NCBI GenBank assembly: GCA_911728455.2
Contig: OU452222.1
Coordinates: 17,990,559 to 18,054,558 of the forward strand
Source of the DNA: Marthasterias glacialis
Taxonomy: Eukaryota > Echinodermata > Asteroidea > Forcipulatida > Asteriidae
Length of the DNA: 64,000 nt
Direction of reading: 5' to 3'
Below the pieces are notes generated by a model, which saw only the letters and a program-made list of their open reading frames with translations, was not told where the DNA came from and did no database searches. The first letter of the stretch is position 1, and every line of letters begins with the position of its first letter. Position numbers and translations under genes: made by a program. Below, piece after piece: positions 32,369 to 43,695 of this stretch.

Positions 32369-32622
32369 CTGGGCCCAATTTCATGGCTCTGCTTACTGCG
32401 TCATTCTGCGCTTACGAAGACCATTCGCCGCTTATGAGGTTAGCGCCGAATTTCTGCGCTAGCTGTGTAAGCGAGGAATCCTTAGTTACGTGAACTACGC
32501 ACGCGCACAAGCAAAAATTCCTTGCTAACCCGTGAAATACGCTTAAAGAAGCGCGGAATTTTCTGCTTCCGCAAGCGCCGATTTTTTGCTTACGGTAAGC
32601 AGAGCCATGAAATTGGGCCCTG
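32369..32622. mobile_element. GGGCCC-ended TIR element, 254 bp
   Basis: Ends CTGGGCCCAATTTCATGGCT and AGCCATGAAATTGGGCCCTG. The interior is rich in GCGCTTACG/TAAGCGC words. Related to 20113-20248. Confidence 0.82.
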
Positions 32623-33920
32623 TTGCGTGTTGTGCTGAGGTTTCCGTTCCTCATTTAACCATCGGGCAACTTTTGTCCAGCACTATAGTACACGGATCAC
32701 AGTGCTTCACGAGTAACCGAAAACATACACACAATCACTACAATCATGACAATTCAAAGAGTTCAATCCACTTTGTGTAAACATACATGGTGAAATCTTC
32801 TAGCTACTTTGATCCATTACATGTATGTCAGATCTTTCTTACTAAGGAATTAGCCTGCAATGTAGGAAATGTGGGTTGTGACCTCCAGTCATGGTCTTGG
32901 CCTTGGTCTCCCTTAAAAAAAATAATAAATGTATTGTGAGATTCTAAGGCCTACTAAGAAAATATGTTTGTTTCTCGTAACAAACTGTGAAAAAAAAAGA
33001 GGGTCGGTAGCTACAAGTATAAAAAAAAAAATAGTTTTAGGAACTTGTTTTCACATGTACGCACAGGGAAAATAAGGTTTATTGACCAAGAAGAAATTGG
33101 TCTACCTGAAATTGTTTTTGCCACATGTTGCTATAAAAAGGAAAATACAAAATTTGACTCCCAAAATTGGATGCAGGGTTTTTCCCCCGTGGTTTTTCAA
33201 AACTGGGGGGGCATTCTGAAACCCAAATTTTGAAAACCGGACCAAGGCACGCTGAAATGAAACCAGGTCCTCGGAATGTTTTTAACTGATTTTTATGTGT
33301 TTGGTCTGAAAAGCTCTACTGTGCAATCTGGAGCATTTAAAATGGTTTTACATAGTATAAGTAATGATTTGTTGTGAATTTGATCTTAAAATCTTTACCC
33401 CAAAAAACAAATAAATAAAAATTAAAAAATTACGTATTGGTCGTATTTCTGTGTATCGGACCGTAATTTCTGCAAATCAGCCTGATACACTAGCTCGGCA
33501 TGGGGAGTTTAGGCCTACTGCACGTCTAGAAATGATTTGGGACTACAAATTTGATAAAATATTTCAGTTAAGTCTTGTATTCTGGTGGTACAGCAGCAGC
33601 AGTAAAACACGCAGTCGGTCAGGCAAAAAAAACAAAAAACATTTTAATCTTTTCAAAGTATTGAAAAAAATTGTTACACTTGGCTGGTTTTTGAAGTCAG
33701 TCGGGTTTCAGGAAACAAAGACTTGTTTTGCAAGGCCCAATGGTGTCCTTTCCACTCACAGTCTATAAAAGTAGCCTTACCCTCAAGGACTAGAATTTAG
33801 CTTAGGACATTGGACAAAGTCCCTACATTATTCAAAAGTAAACTCAAATTGTATTTGTGCAATAAATAGTTCCACTCTCAGTTCCCGTTTTTGCTGCTCT
33901 AATCATTATTACAAAAATTG

Positions 33921-34009
33921 TTAATGGCCTCACGTTTCAACCCTAGCAGAGTTTGTCTCATTATGCCTTTGAGAAAGACTCTGCTAGGGTCGAAACGTGA
34001 GGCCATTAA
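33921..34009. repeat. Hairpin with about 30-bp arms
   Basis: AATGGCCTCACGTTTCAACC plus CTAGCAGAGT on the left is mirrored by ACTCTGCTAGGGTCGAAACG plus TGAGGCCATT on the right with one mismatch. The loop is about 25 nt. Outer bases TTAA/TTAA also pair. Confidence 0.88.
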
Positions 34010-34618
34010 ACAGTTTTTTGCATTTATACAACAGGTCCTTTTGGTTGGTAAGCAGTTTTTATCATATACAATGTAATTCTATATCTAATAATTTTCACTA
34101 TTTTTCCGTTATCAACCATTGGAACACAGTCCCATCTTAGTTTTGTTTATGTTTTGTTTATTATCTAGGGGGTGGGTTGGGGTCTGTTGAGCGATGTTCT
34201 TTTTTCCATGTATTTATTGGTTTGTTTGCATTGCTTGTTTTGTTTGTTTTGTAACTCGTACTTTTATATTGGCCTACTTGTATTTGTTTTTGTTTTTTAA
34301 GAATTGTTAATATTTATTTATATGCATAATCCATAACATTTTTATACCAGTTGATATAAAACTCAAATAATCATTTTGAGCTGACACCAGCTGTACTGAC
34401 TAAATTATGCATACTTAATACCATACATGTACCATGAAGCTTCATGTACATGTAATGGAATAATGTAAAATTTTAAAATTTGTACATCACAAAAAAGAGT
34501 AAAAAAGCATTGACCTTGTTTTCCTTTTCCAATTGTGTACAGAAAATAAACATCACTTTTTTTGAACTCAGAAGTAAAAATATGTTACATAAATAACAAA
34601 TTGTAAATGTCCTTTCCT

Positions 34619-34636
34619 CCCCCCCCCCCCCCCCCC
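34619..34636. repeat. Poly-C run
   Basis: An uninterrupted C run of about 17-18 bases (G-quadruplex potential on the minus strand). No gene nearby. Confidence 0.6.
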
Positions 34637-35102
34637 GACCTCCTTTTTGATTTCTTGCTGAAGCAGTTGAAGACTATCTCGACACCCTGACCTCCTCGAT
34701 ACATGTAAACAATGTGACCTTTCCACTGTTACACCAAAAGTATTAACTTTACACTGACTGTTCTACAGGTACACCCACCATCCAAACCTGTCCTCGTCTG
34801 GGAAAGGTCAAGCCTTGCTGTGGAGTCACCATGGTAAAAATAAATGGTTGTAGTACAGTTTCTTGTTGGATATTATATTCAGTGTAACTACATGTACTGA
34901 TTATGTGGATTGACACCTTCTATATGTACTACATGTACAATATGTACAAGTAACTAGGTCGGAGTCAATATTATCTTTCTGAACTTCCTCAAATGATTTC
35001 CGTTTCTAATGGGCAATCTGGGGGGACTATGTAACGCTTGAATTCACACAATTATTTAGTAAGGTCCCTGGGTGGGATATTCAAGGAAAACCTACACCAT
35101 AT

Positions 35103-35392
35103 CAATTCCATAGAGCTGCTTAACGGCCGATTTTGTGCTTACTGTGCGATTTCCATTTCATAGCGCTGCTAACAGTGAGCACACGAAAAGGCATGCTAAA
35201 GCCTTCCGGTGCTTACTGTGGGAAAAACAACGACGTAACAATGCAAATTTCATGTTGAACACGCAAGCTGACCGCCTAATTTTCTTGCTAACCTGTGAAA
35301 TATGCTTATATTATGCTTTAAGCAAATTTTGTCTGCTATAGTTTGCACGAAAATTTGCTTACCGTTAAGCAGCGCTATAAAATTGGCCCCTG
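35103..35392. mobile_element. GGGCCC-ended TIR element, 290 bp
   Basis: CAATTCCATAGAGCTGCTTA at the left and AGCGCTATAAAATTGGCCCC at the right. Long shared stretches with 21792-22081, same size, same order. Confidence 0.83.
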
Positions 35393-35792
35393 GACTGACA
35401 AAAAATAATTAACAAGAACACATAAGATTTTTCCCTTTGCTGGATTTTTTGGTGTAGAGGTTTAAACTTGAAAAAGTGTTTTTATGTAAAATTGAGTAAT
35501 TCTTAAAAAGGATGTGCTTGAGAAAATAATTAAAATAAAATCTGGACTATGAGACTGTTACTAGTGTTAGGTTTTGAGGTTTCTGGTCCAGTGCTACAAC
35601 TACCTGATGACTGGACTCTGCCCAGTGGGTATTTCAAGCCCCGATGTGCACAGGTCGTTGCGTGACACACACTACAATGTACATCCTACACTACCACGGA
35701 ATTTGTCTTCAGTCACCTTGTGGTTATAAGGTCAGGATCATGAGAAGTTTGCAGATTCTACAGCTCACACTGTGTTTCTATAATTCGTTATG

Positions 35793-35969
35793 CAGGCCTG
35801 AATACTTCACCGAGGCAACAGAGGTAATTGTCTCCATACCCCCAAGCCTTTGCCTTTGTGCCCCTTGAAATGTTCCAGTACAAATTTACATTTCCCTCAT
35901 AGAAGTTCCCTCTATAGAAAAGAAAAAGGAAAACTGCCTTTCCCTTACAAGAAGGAAGTATCAGGTACC
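35793..35969 (-). repeat. GGCCTG-ended dispersed repeat, copy 4
   Basis: CAGGCCTGAATACTTCACCG at the left, GAAGGAAGTATCAGGTACC at the right, with TGCCCCTTGAAATGTTCCAG inside. Reverse orientation relative to 25995. Confidence 0.68.
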
Positions 35970-36479
35970 AGATCGATTTTACACAGAGCTAAGATCGATG
36001 TGTATCAATCCTAACTACTGAGAAAATTATGTCACAATACAATCACCAAGGCAATTGCTAACTCATCTTAAAGATGAATCTTAGGAGAGAGTCACACCAG
36101 GCAATGTACAGGCAACCAGTGTCACAAAACTCCTGACTTTGGTATGTGGAGCTTTGTACTGACTTTTGTAATACATTCTCCTGTAGGTTTGTATATTACA
36201 GTAATAAGTCCCATGCTAATCTTCCTATTTCCCTTGAGGTTGAAATCAGTGAGGCTCACTGGAGTGCAGAGATTTATTCATTCATTCCCTTGTTCATTTA
36301 TCATGTATTTTAGATTAATTTTTAGGCTAAAAATGTAACAGTGGTAAAGGTGGGATCAGGAAAGTTTGAAGGGAAAATTAACATATCTTTTTTGGCCATA
36401 GTCAGTCCAATGATTTTGCCAGGGCAAAGGTTAGTATGATATTATGCAAAGCAGATAGTAAATAGTTAGAGAAACATTC

Positions 36480-36600
36480 CAAGTTCAGGGTTTTGGCCAG
36501 AGAGATCCATCAAGACCCTCAGAGAACATCATTCTGCCTTTATCCGGGATCATGATATTACCAGCAGCATTGAAGATAGACTTGTGCCGCCAAGTCTATG
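36480..36600 (-). pseudogene. Possible hAT transposase C-terminal remnant
   Basis: On the minus strand one frame reads S-I-F-N-A-A-G-N-I-M-I-P-D-K-G-R-M, close to the hAT dimerisation-region pattern (F-S-x-A-G-N-I-x with following basic residues). It is short, isolated and without flanking ends, so the call is tentative. Confidence 0.35.
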
Positions 36601-37890
36601 TGTTAGGTCAAATCCTGAGCTATTAAAACTAAAAGTTGTCCAAGGGTGAAGTTAGTCACCAACACTGAGAACCAGGTATTCGGTGGGGCAAGATTTCTAT
36701 GGATGGGATGGTGTGTCCTGATTGACTGTAAGTTGACCTATTTATTTATTTATTCACAAATTAACTACTATAACTTCGTTGCATTTTTGCCTGAAGATTT
36801 CCCACTCAAAAGTTGTGTACACAAATCAAGAGGAATGGCTAACATTGCTGTGTTTAAATAAAGCAAATCCGGTAGACACTGCGTAAAGGGGCCAGACAGT
36901 TCAGTCGGCAGGACCGGAAACAAATTTTGATGATGGAGTGAGGATGCGTTGAGTTGGGTCGAGGTAACTCCATGTTTGTTTTCATCGCCACTTGGAGTGA
37001 TTGAACAGGGGCTTTTATGCCGAGAAGCATTACAGAAGCAAGGACAGGACGGCCGCACAGTTGGCCAGGAGCATCGTATGATGCAGTGAGAAACTGTTGA
37101 CTTAAGAACTGAGATGAGTTTTTAAGGTGTTTTTGTACACCGGCTTGAGACGTGAGATATAGGTGTGATTTAGAGTTTGGTAAAGCCAACGTGGTTTCGG
37201 TAAATTGATCAAGAGGTAAAGTTGTGATTGAATTCCTAAGAACTTAACTAGAATTTAGAATTGAAGTCATAATTGAATTGCAATCGAATTTGGAATTGAG
37301 TTATTGAACAACTGTACACACATAATTTAAATAGTGACAGCTACAAAGAAGATGTCAAAAGTGTGTTATTTCTGGTGTGCTGACAACCAGTTCAGGGCAA
37401 CCTCAATGAATAAAAGGCATTCAGATTTTAACTTCACATAAGGACAGTCAATAGGCTCTACTAAGACACAGAACTTTGGAAAAATTCCTCCTGTGCTACC
37501 TACAGACCTAAGTGTTCATGTTGCCTACAGTGCAATTGGTTGCCTCCAAACACCCTGTAAAAGTTGCTTACAGGTAATTGTGTGTAACGAGGTCCTATGT
37601 AAGTCTTTACTTAGTGCTTTTTTGAAATCGAGCCTTGGTTATGGCTCTGCAAAGACTTGGGTGTGTCTTTTAGGCTATCACAGCTTTATAGTCTAATGTA
37701 GGCCTAATTCTCTTTGATCAACTTCCTTCACAACACAGTTCTACATACTTAAGAACAGATTTAGGCCTAAATGATCTTTATAAACCCCAAATCAGCACAC
37801 GATGTTGCAAGGATACAGTTTTACTAAAAAGTTTCCTGAGCTAGACACTGTAACTGTCATATTACACATCTACATGAACCTCCGTTGGCG

Positions 37891-38012
37891 TTAGCCTTTT
37901 TGAGATATGGTGGACACATAACAAGTGCACTATTTGGATTGGATAGATCTGTCTGTAAACACCCAAACCAAACAGTGCACTCATTATGTCCACGGTACCT
38001 CAAAAAGGCTAA
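37891..38012. mobile_element. Foldback element, about 120 bp
   Basis: TTAGCCTTTTTGAGATATGG and CCTCAAAAAGGCTAA, with inner GGACACATAACAAGTGCACT and AGTGCACTCATTATGTCC, are inverted. Whole element pairs. Confidence 0.75.
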
Positions 38013-38923
38013 TGGTGTACTTTGAATGCAGTGGTTTAGCAAAAATCTCTGAATAAATTAGTACACAATGATTGTGCTTGTAGTCTGTGTGACAGACTGA
38101 GTACATTGAGGGTTTTCTTCAACCATATGTAGAGAAAGTTCCTTGTCTACGCTTCGACCATGGAGGTATTTTTACTCCATGCTCCCATTGCTAGAATCAG
38201 GCAAGTTTAATTACCTACTCACCAAAATCAAGCTTTCAAAATTGTCAGCATCCTCATCAACAAGTTAGCATGAACAGCTTTCAAGAGCTTTTTTTCTATT
38301 TTGTTAAACTGTTTTCTCTAAAAAATATTTGATCATTATATAAATCTTGTCTGAAGGAGGAAATGAAAAAAAAATTCCTGATAGGAACATAAGTTTCAAA
38401 CCAATCTCACAATTTGTGTTTTTCTTGTTTCTTATTCATAATCTCAGCCTGGCCAAGCAAAACATTTTTAAATAAATATCCCTCTGTAATTACATGATGT
38501 AATCCTCAATAGAATTACAGTATGTGAAGTTAAAATCTGGGCCCAATTTATTAGAGCTGCTTAAAAGCAGAAAATATTGTTGGAAAATTGTCCGCTATAA
38601 TTACAAGAGCAGGAAGTTTTGTCCCCTTTTTCATATGAACTATATATCAGAGATAATAATGCCTTTTTAATTCTATTTATTTTTTGTTTAATTACTAATA
38701 TATTATCATTAATTGATTTATTTATTTAGTTTTTTTTATGAGGGGTAAGATGCTATATTTGACTGCCACTTGCTTACTTGTAAGGCCTACAGGTGTAACC
38801 GAAATTTGTTATTTATAACCGGAGTTTAGGTAATAGGCTACTCTTACTAGAAAGATACTAAGTTTGGTCATAATGAGTGAAAAAGTGGCTGTCAGAACCG
38901 GCAACTTTTCCTTTACTACAGAA

Positions 38924-39223
38924 CAGAGCCCAACTTCATAAAGTTATTCACTGGTTAGCAAATTGTTGTACTTACTACAGCAGAGATACGTGCGTAAGCA
39001 AAAGTGTATTTCATAAACGATCAACAAGATTTGACAGCACGCGTGCGAGTTCACAATGGACTTGCATTGTTGCGTCACTCATCTGCTTACTGAAACCCCC
39101 TGCAAGTTAGCGTGCCTTTTGCTTTGGTTACGGCTAGGAGTGGTTATGAAATACAAATTCTGAGCTAATGGCCGCTCCGTAAGCAGAGAATGTCTCCTTA
39201 CAGGCTTTATGAAATTGGGCCTA
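38924..39223. mobile_element. GGGCCC-ended TIR element, 300 bp
   Basis: GAGCCCAACTTCATAAAG at the left and CTTTATGAAATTGGGCCT at the right. A separate end fragment (TGGGCCCAATTTATTAGAGC) is at 38540-38575. Confidence 0.75.
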
Positions 39224-39589
39224 GAGTAGAATACACTCGCATAAATACCAATACGGATTCACTTAACTAGCAATGAAAGATTTTAACAATGTTTGCTCAC
39301 TGCACAGACATGACTTAATTAAATAACAACAATCGGTAACAACAAAATGACAGTGACTGGTGATTTAAGGACATGTACAATACTTTACACTTTGCAAGTG
39401 TGCCAAATGTATTTCTGTTCATATGTACTGGTAGTACAAGAGTGATAATATGATATCTGACTGCATAATCTGACTGACACTTTTTTTCACTCATTTCTTT
39501 AAGGCCAAATGCAGGGTCTTATTTACTGGGTAAAAATAAAAATAAAAATTGCAATTTTTATCATAAATGAGCGTTTTTTCCCTCTGCTG

Positions 39590-39990
39590 CTGCTCAGTGG
39601 CAGATCTAAGGGGGAGCACGGGGGGGGGGGGGGGGGGGGGGGCATGTGCCCCCCCACAACTGATGTCCATCCCCCCTCCCCCCCATTAAAAATCTGGACT
39701 TCTGAGATTGAAAATTTCCAGAATAAGATTAACGTTACATTTTAGACCCTATATAAGCTTTTATGTAGAAATTTCAATGTTTTGAAAAACTATTTTTTGT
39801 TACATGCTCACTTACCTCCACGTCAGATTATTTTAAAAACACAGTAAACGGCAACAGGCATGACATAAGAGTGCTGAAAGAGGCTTGTTAATACAGTTTT
39901 AGTTGACCAAAAGTGCCCCCCCTAAAAAAAATGGTGCACCCCCTTGTGCCCCTCCCCCTAAAATTTTACCCAAGTTACACCGCTTCTGCT
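39590..39990 (+). repeat. G-run repeat family, copy 3, with 23-base G run
   Basis: Same order as 1828-2165: a G run (39620-39642), CCCCCATTAAAAATCTGGAC, the TTGAAAATTTCCAGAATAAG block, CACGTCAGATTATTTT, AAGTGCCCCCCCTAAA and GTGCCCCTCCCCC, ending TTACACCGCT. No open frame of note. Confidence 0.78.
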
Positions 39991-41599
39991 AAATAGACTA
40001 CCAGTAGCAGTACCACTACCAGCATGACCAGTGCCTGTGAATCGAGCGACAATTCAAAGACAATTTACATCATAGAGCAAGGGCCAGCTAGCTTGGATTT
40101 CCCCCTCCGTGTATGCAAACGAGCTGAGTGGACACAGAGAGTGGATCGAGAAGTAAAAATAAAATCACAAAAACAACAGAACGTGATTCCCTTGAACTTT
40201 TTAACTTTTAAGACCTTTTTCGTCCCGTCCCCCCACATAACGATCCTATTCTTTTCATTCATACCTTCCCACTTGTTGCAACATAAACCACTTCAAACCA
40301 GGAACAAAATAGAGACCGATGGATTGAATCACAAGTTGGATAATTTATCGACGTAAAACAGACAAAAATCAGGAAATTACCTTCTTTCAGAAGACTTCGC
40401 TGTGTCCGAGTGGAGACATTTGGAATTGGAAGTAGGCCAACACTTTATTTTAGTTAGGTCCTCATGGGCTACCACTCGAACTAACGAACGAAATTCAAAG
40501 ATATGGTTTTGGGTACCAGACCACGTAACGCAAGGCCATCATCACACTCAAGTTTTACGTACGTGGCATTGATTTTGAGTTTCCATTGAAGTGTAGTGCG
40601 GGTAATTAAAAAACCAAATACGAAGGGCAGCCGGCCTAGGCCTAGTGTGACACTCTTGTCTCGTTGCTTGGACAAATTTGATTGCGGAAATTACACTCAA
40701 CAACATAAGTATCATTGTAAAATGCGATAAGTAAAATTCATTTTTTTTTACAAAATGTATAATAATTTCCTTGATCTTCTGGCTCCACACACTTTTGAGT
40801 TTTTTCTTTCTCCATTTGAAGGAACTTATAGAAAGGGGGCGTTTTGCTCTTTTTGGGGACAGGAAAATAAATGTGGAATTCTCCATGCCTTTAGAATTTT
40901 GTTCACGTATAATTTATGCCTATAAACAACGTTTTAAATACCAATTAAATATTAAATTCTAGCCTGATATTAATAGAATTAAAAAATAACGTTCTTATCA
41001 GTTTGTGCTTTTTATTCACTGATCAATCAAGGCGTGGAGGCTTTTTCTACTTCCTACCTGTTGTTCCATGGTCAATGTCCGGTCCGAGACGGGTGCCAAC
41101 ATGGACCCCAGCAATCTCTCAAAATAAACAGAGACGGGGTCGCGGGATATTAACAATGATTTCCTTTGCCTCGGCCATCAAGAGGATTTTGATATTTTAT
41201 AAAATAACTCTGGGATGAGGTGAGCATAACAAAATCAGCAGAATCAGCAGCACAAGTATTTTTATCTGGTTGGGGGACAGGCTGGCAAACAATGTTATAT
41301 TAATGTTACCTTTTTAAGTTTTTGGGAGTGGGGCAAATGTATACTAGTTGTAGTACTGAACTAGTATCATTGTTTTATGCCTTACGGATGTGTGTGATCT
41401 GGGTTAGATCATGTTTTAACCTTCCGTCTTGGGGATGTACCAGTAGTGTTTCCCCCAATCACAACGCTCACAAACAGGAAATTATGCCCAATAGACCAAC
41501 GAAGAATTCCGATCGCGCGCGCGTAATTCCGTTAACTGGAACGATTGAATAAAAAAGTAGGATTTCTAGCCATAGAGGTTTTCATAAAGTATTACCATT

Positions 41600-41930
41600 T
41601 AATATTCACTGTTTATGTTTTGTTTTTTTTGATTGTTTGTTTGTTTTTTTTGTTTTTTGTTTGTTTGTTTGTTTGTTTTTTTGGGGGGGTTCGCTTTTTT
41701 TTGCCGACCACTGGAGGGGTGGTGGACGGGTTCTGAGCGGGGGGGGGAGTGCTCAAGAAACCCCCTAAAACAAACAAACAAACAATTAACACAACAAACA
41801 AACAATTAACACAACAAACAGACAAACAAACAAATAAACATACACACAAACAAACAAACAACAAATAAACAAGCAAGCAAACAAACAGGCAACCCAACAA
41901 ACAAACAAACAAACACAAAACACATGTTGG
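41600..41930. repeat. TTTG and CAAA microsatellites in inverted arrangement
   Basis: A TTTG/TTTTTTG-rich block (41620-41690) faces a CAAA-rich block (41767-41925) across a GC-rich spacer with GGGGTGGTGG and a G run. The blocks can pair over more than 50 bases. The cysteine- and valine-rich frames here are products of the microsatellite. Confidence 0.8.
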
Positions 41931-42248
41931 GGTTTTTCCTTGGTATATTATTACCAGGAAGGTGGATTGAAGATATTGGTATTTAACATTCAGTAAGAGC
42001 ATTCACCACCAACATGTCTGATCAGTCAGAGGGCTTACACATTAGAATGATAAAAAGGGGGCGGGTGGGGGGCAATATGACACACTGCTATAACTGAGTC
42101 TTAAATTGCTGTCAGATTCTTTGAGTAACTCATTTCCAACGTTTTGTTTATTTCCTTGAAATTGACAAAGTGCCAAAAAACAGAAAAATCAGTTGTTGCA
42201 GGACTCTTTTCGGATTGAAGTTGAGTAACTTTGTTCATGAGTACTAAA

Positions 42249-42473
42249 TGGGCAAAATTCCATAGAGCTGCTAACAAAACGGCAGACTTTTATTTATTTT
42301 TTTTTATTTAAGTGGTTAACAATTTCCTGCTGAGCAAAAATTAAGCAGGAAACCAGTTGTAAATGTTACATAAGACATGGTATTTTAGCTGGTTACCTTT
42401 TTCTGGTAAGCACAACTGTTTTGTGCTTAGCTAATTTTTGTGCTTAAGCAGCTCTATGAAATTGGACCCTGCT
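42249..42473. mobile_element. GGGCCC-ended TIR element, variant
   Basis: GGGCAAAATTCCATAGAGCT at the left and AGCTCTATGAAATTGGACCC at the right, with GTGCTTAGCTAATTTTTGTG inside. A truncated relative ends at 43515 (from about 43390). Confidence 0.75.
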
Positions 42474-43569
42474 ACTTGCTGTACTAAATTTCATGTTAAT
42501 AACTCCTACTGACATGATCATTGAAACAATATACATCCATTGTGATAAACATTGGTTTTTGTGATGTACATCTCAAAGTTTACATAGATCAAAAAGTTCC
42601 TTGAAGACTCGAGAATTGGACTGGATGGTAGTCTCATTTTAAAAAACAATTCCCCTTCCAAATTATTTAAACAAGATGCAAGTTCTGTTGAAATTATATT
42701 ACCAAAGGTAGACTATACCCAATGCAATTAGTTTTACATATTCTCTAAGAACTTAAGCAACAAATATCATGTCTAACATGTCACGTTGTGGGTATAACTT
42801 CTGAAATAAAATAACTAAAAATGGTGAGATTTCTTTTTTGTTTACAATGATACAAAAAGGTGTAGATTTAGAGACTTTTTTTACGAGTACATTTTCTGAA
42901 AGGATATTGCACATGCTGCATCTAAAATAAAGCCATTTTCAAATGTACTTGTAAATTATATCAGCTAATAAACACTTACAAGTGTGTTTGAAATATCTTA
43001 AATTAAAACAATAATAACGACTAACAGTTATTTTTGTGAATAAAAAAAAGATTTGAGGTAATCAAACAGTACTGGTACAAAAACGTTAATAGCTAGTCTC
43101 TTGTTTTGAGGGGCCACATTTAGTCTGACAACATCAAGTTCCATTTTGCGGTACAACATTTTTCATTTCCACTTACAGATGGTTCCCGATATACACCATA
43201 TTTTTGGGCAACTTTGGTTTTGGCTTCAAGCTGCATCAAGTTCCCTAATTTTTTCATGCAGCCAAACATGATAAAACTCCAACGTGTCACATGCTGATGA
43301 GGAGCAGAACAAAAATTGGAGGGGAAAAAAAAAACATAATTTGTTTGTTTATTTTTTAACCCCCACCCCAGTATAGAATTTTTTTATCCAATTCCATCAC
43401 TTAAAAATGGTACATAAGACTTGCTATTTTGGCCTGTAACCCTTTTCTGGGAAGCACAAAAGATTTGTGCTTAGCAAATTTTTGTGCTTAAGCAGTTCTG
43501 TGAAACTGGACCCTGCTATCGTTATGCGTTCAAAAAATGATTCATCGTTGCCTATGAAGATGCGCTACT

Positions 43570-43695
43570 GAGGACTAGTCTTATCTTGAGTTAGGCTGAG
43601 TATTAAACTAGTCCTAACTTATACGACTAGTCATAAGTTAGGACTAGTGCTAAGTTTAAGTTAGCACTAGCCCGAAGTTTAAGTTAGGACTAGTT
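43570..43695 (+). repeat. Cluster of AGGACTAGT / TAAGTTAGGACTAG words
   Basis: The word TAAGTTAGGACTAGT or its complement occurs about six times in 125 bp, in both orientations, giving many possible hairpins. Unclassified. Confidence 0.65.

Noticed and set aside
41613-42002. 129-codon minus-strand frame rich in Cys, Leu and Val
   Set aside because: Translation of a CAAA/TTTG microsatellite, not a protein.
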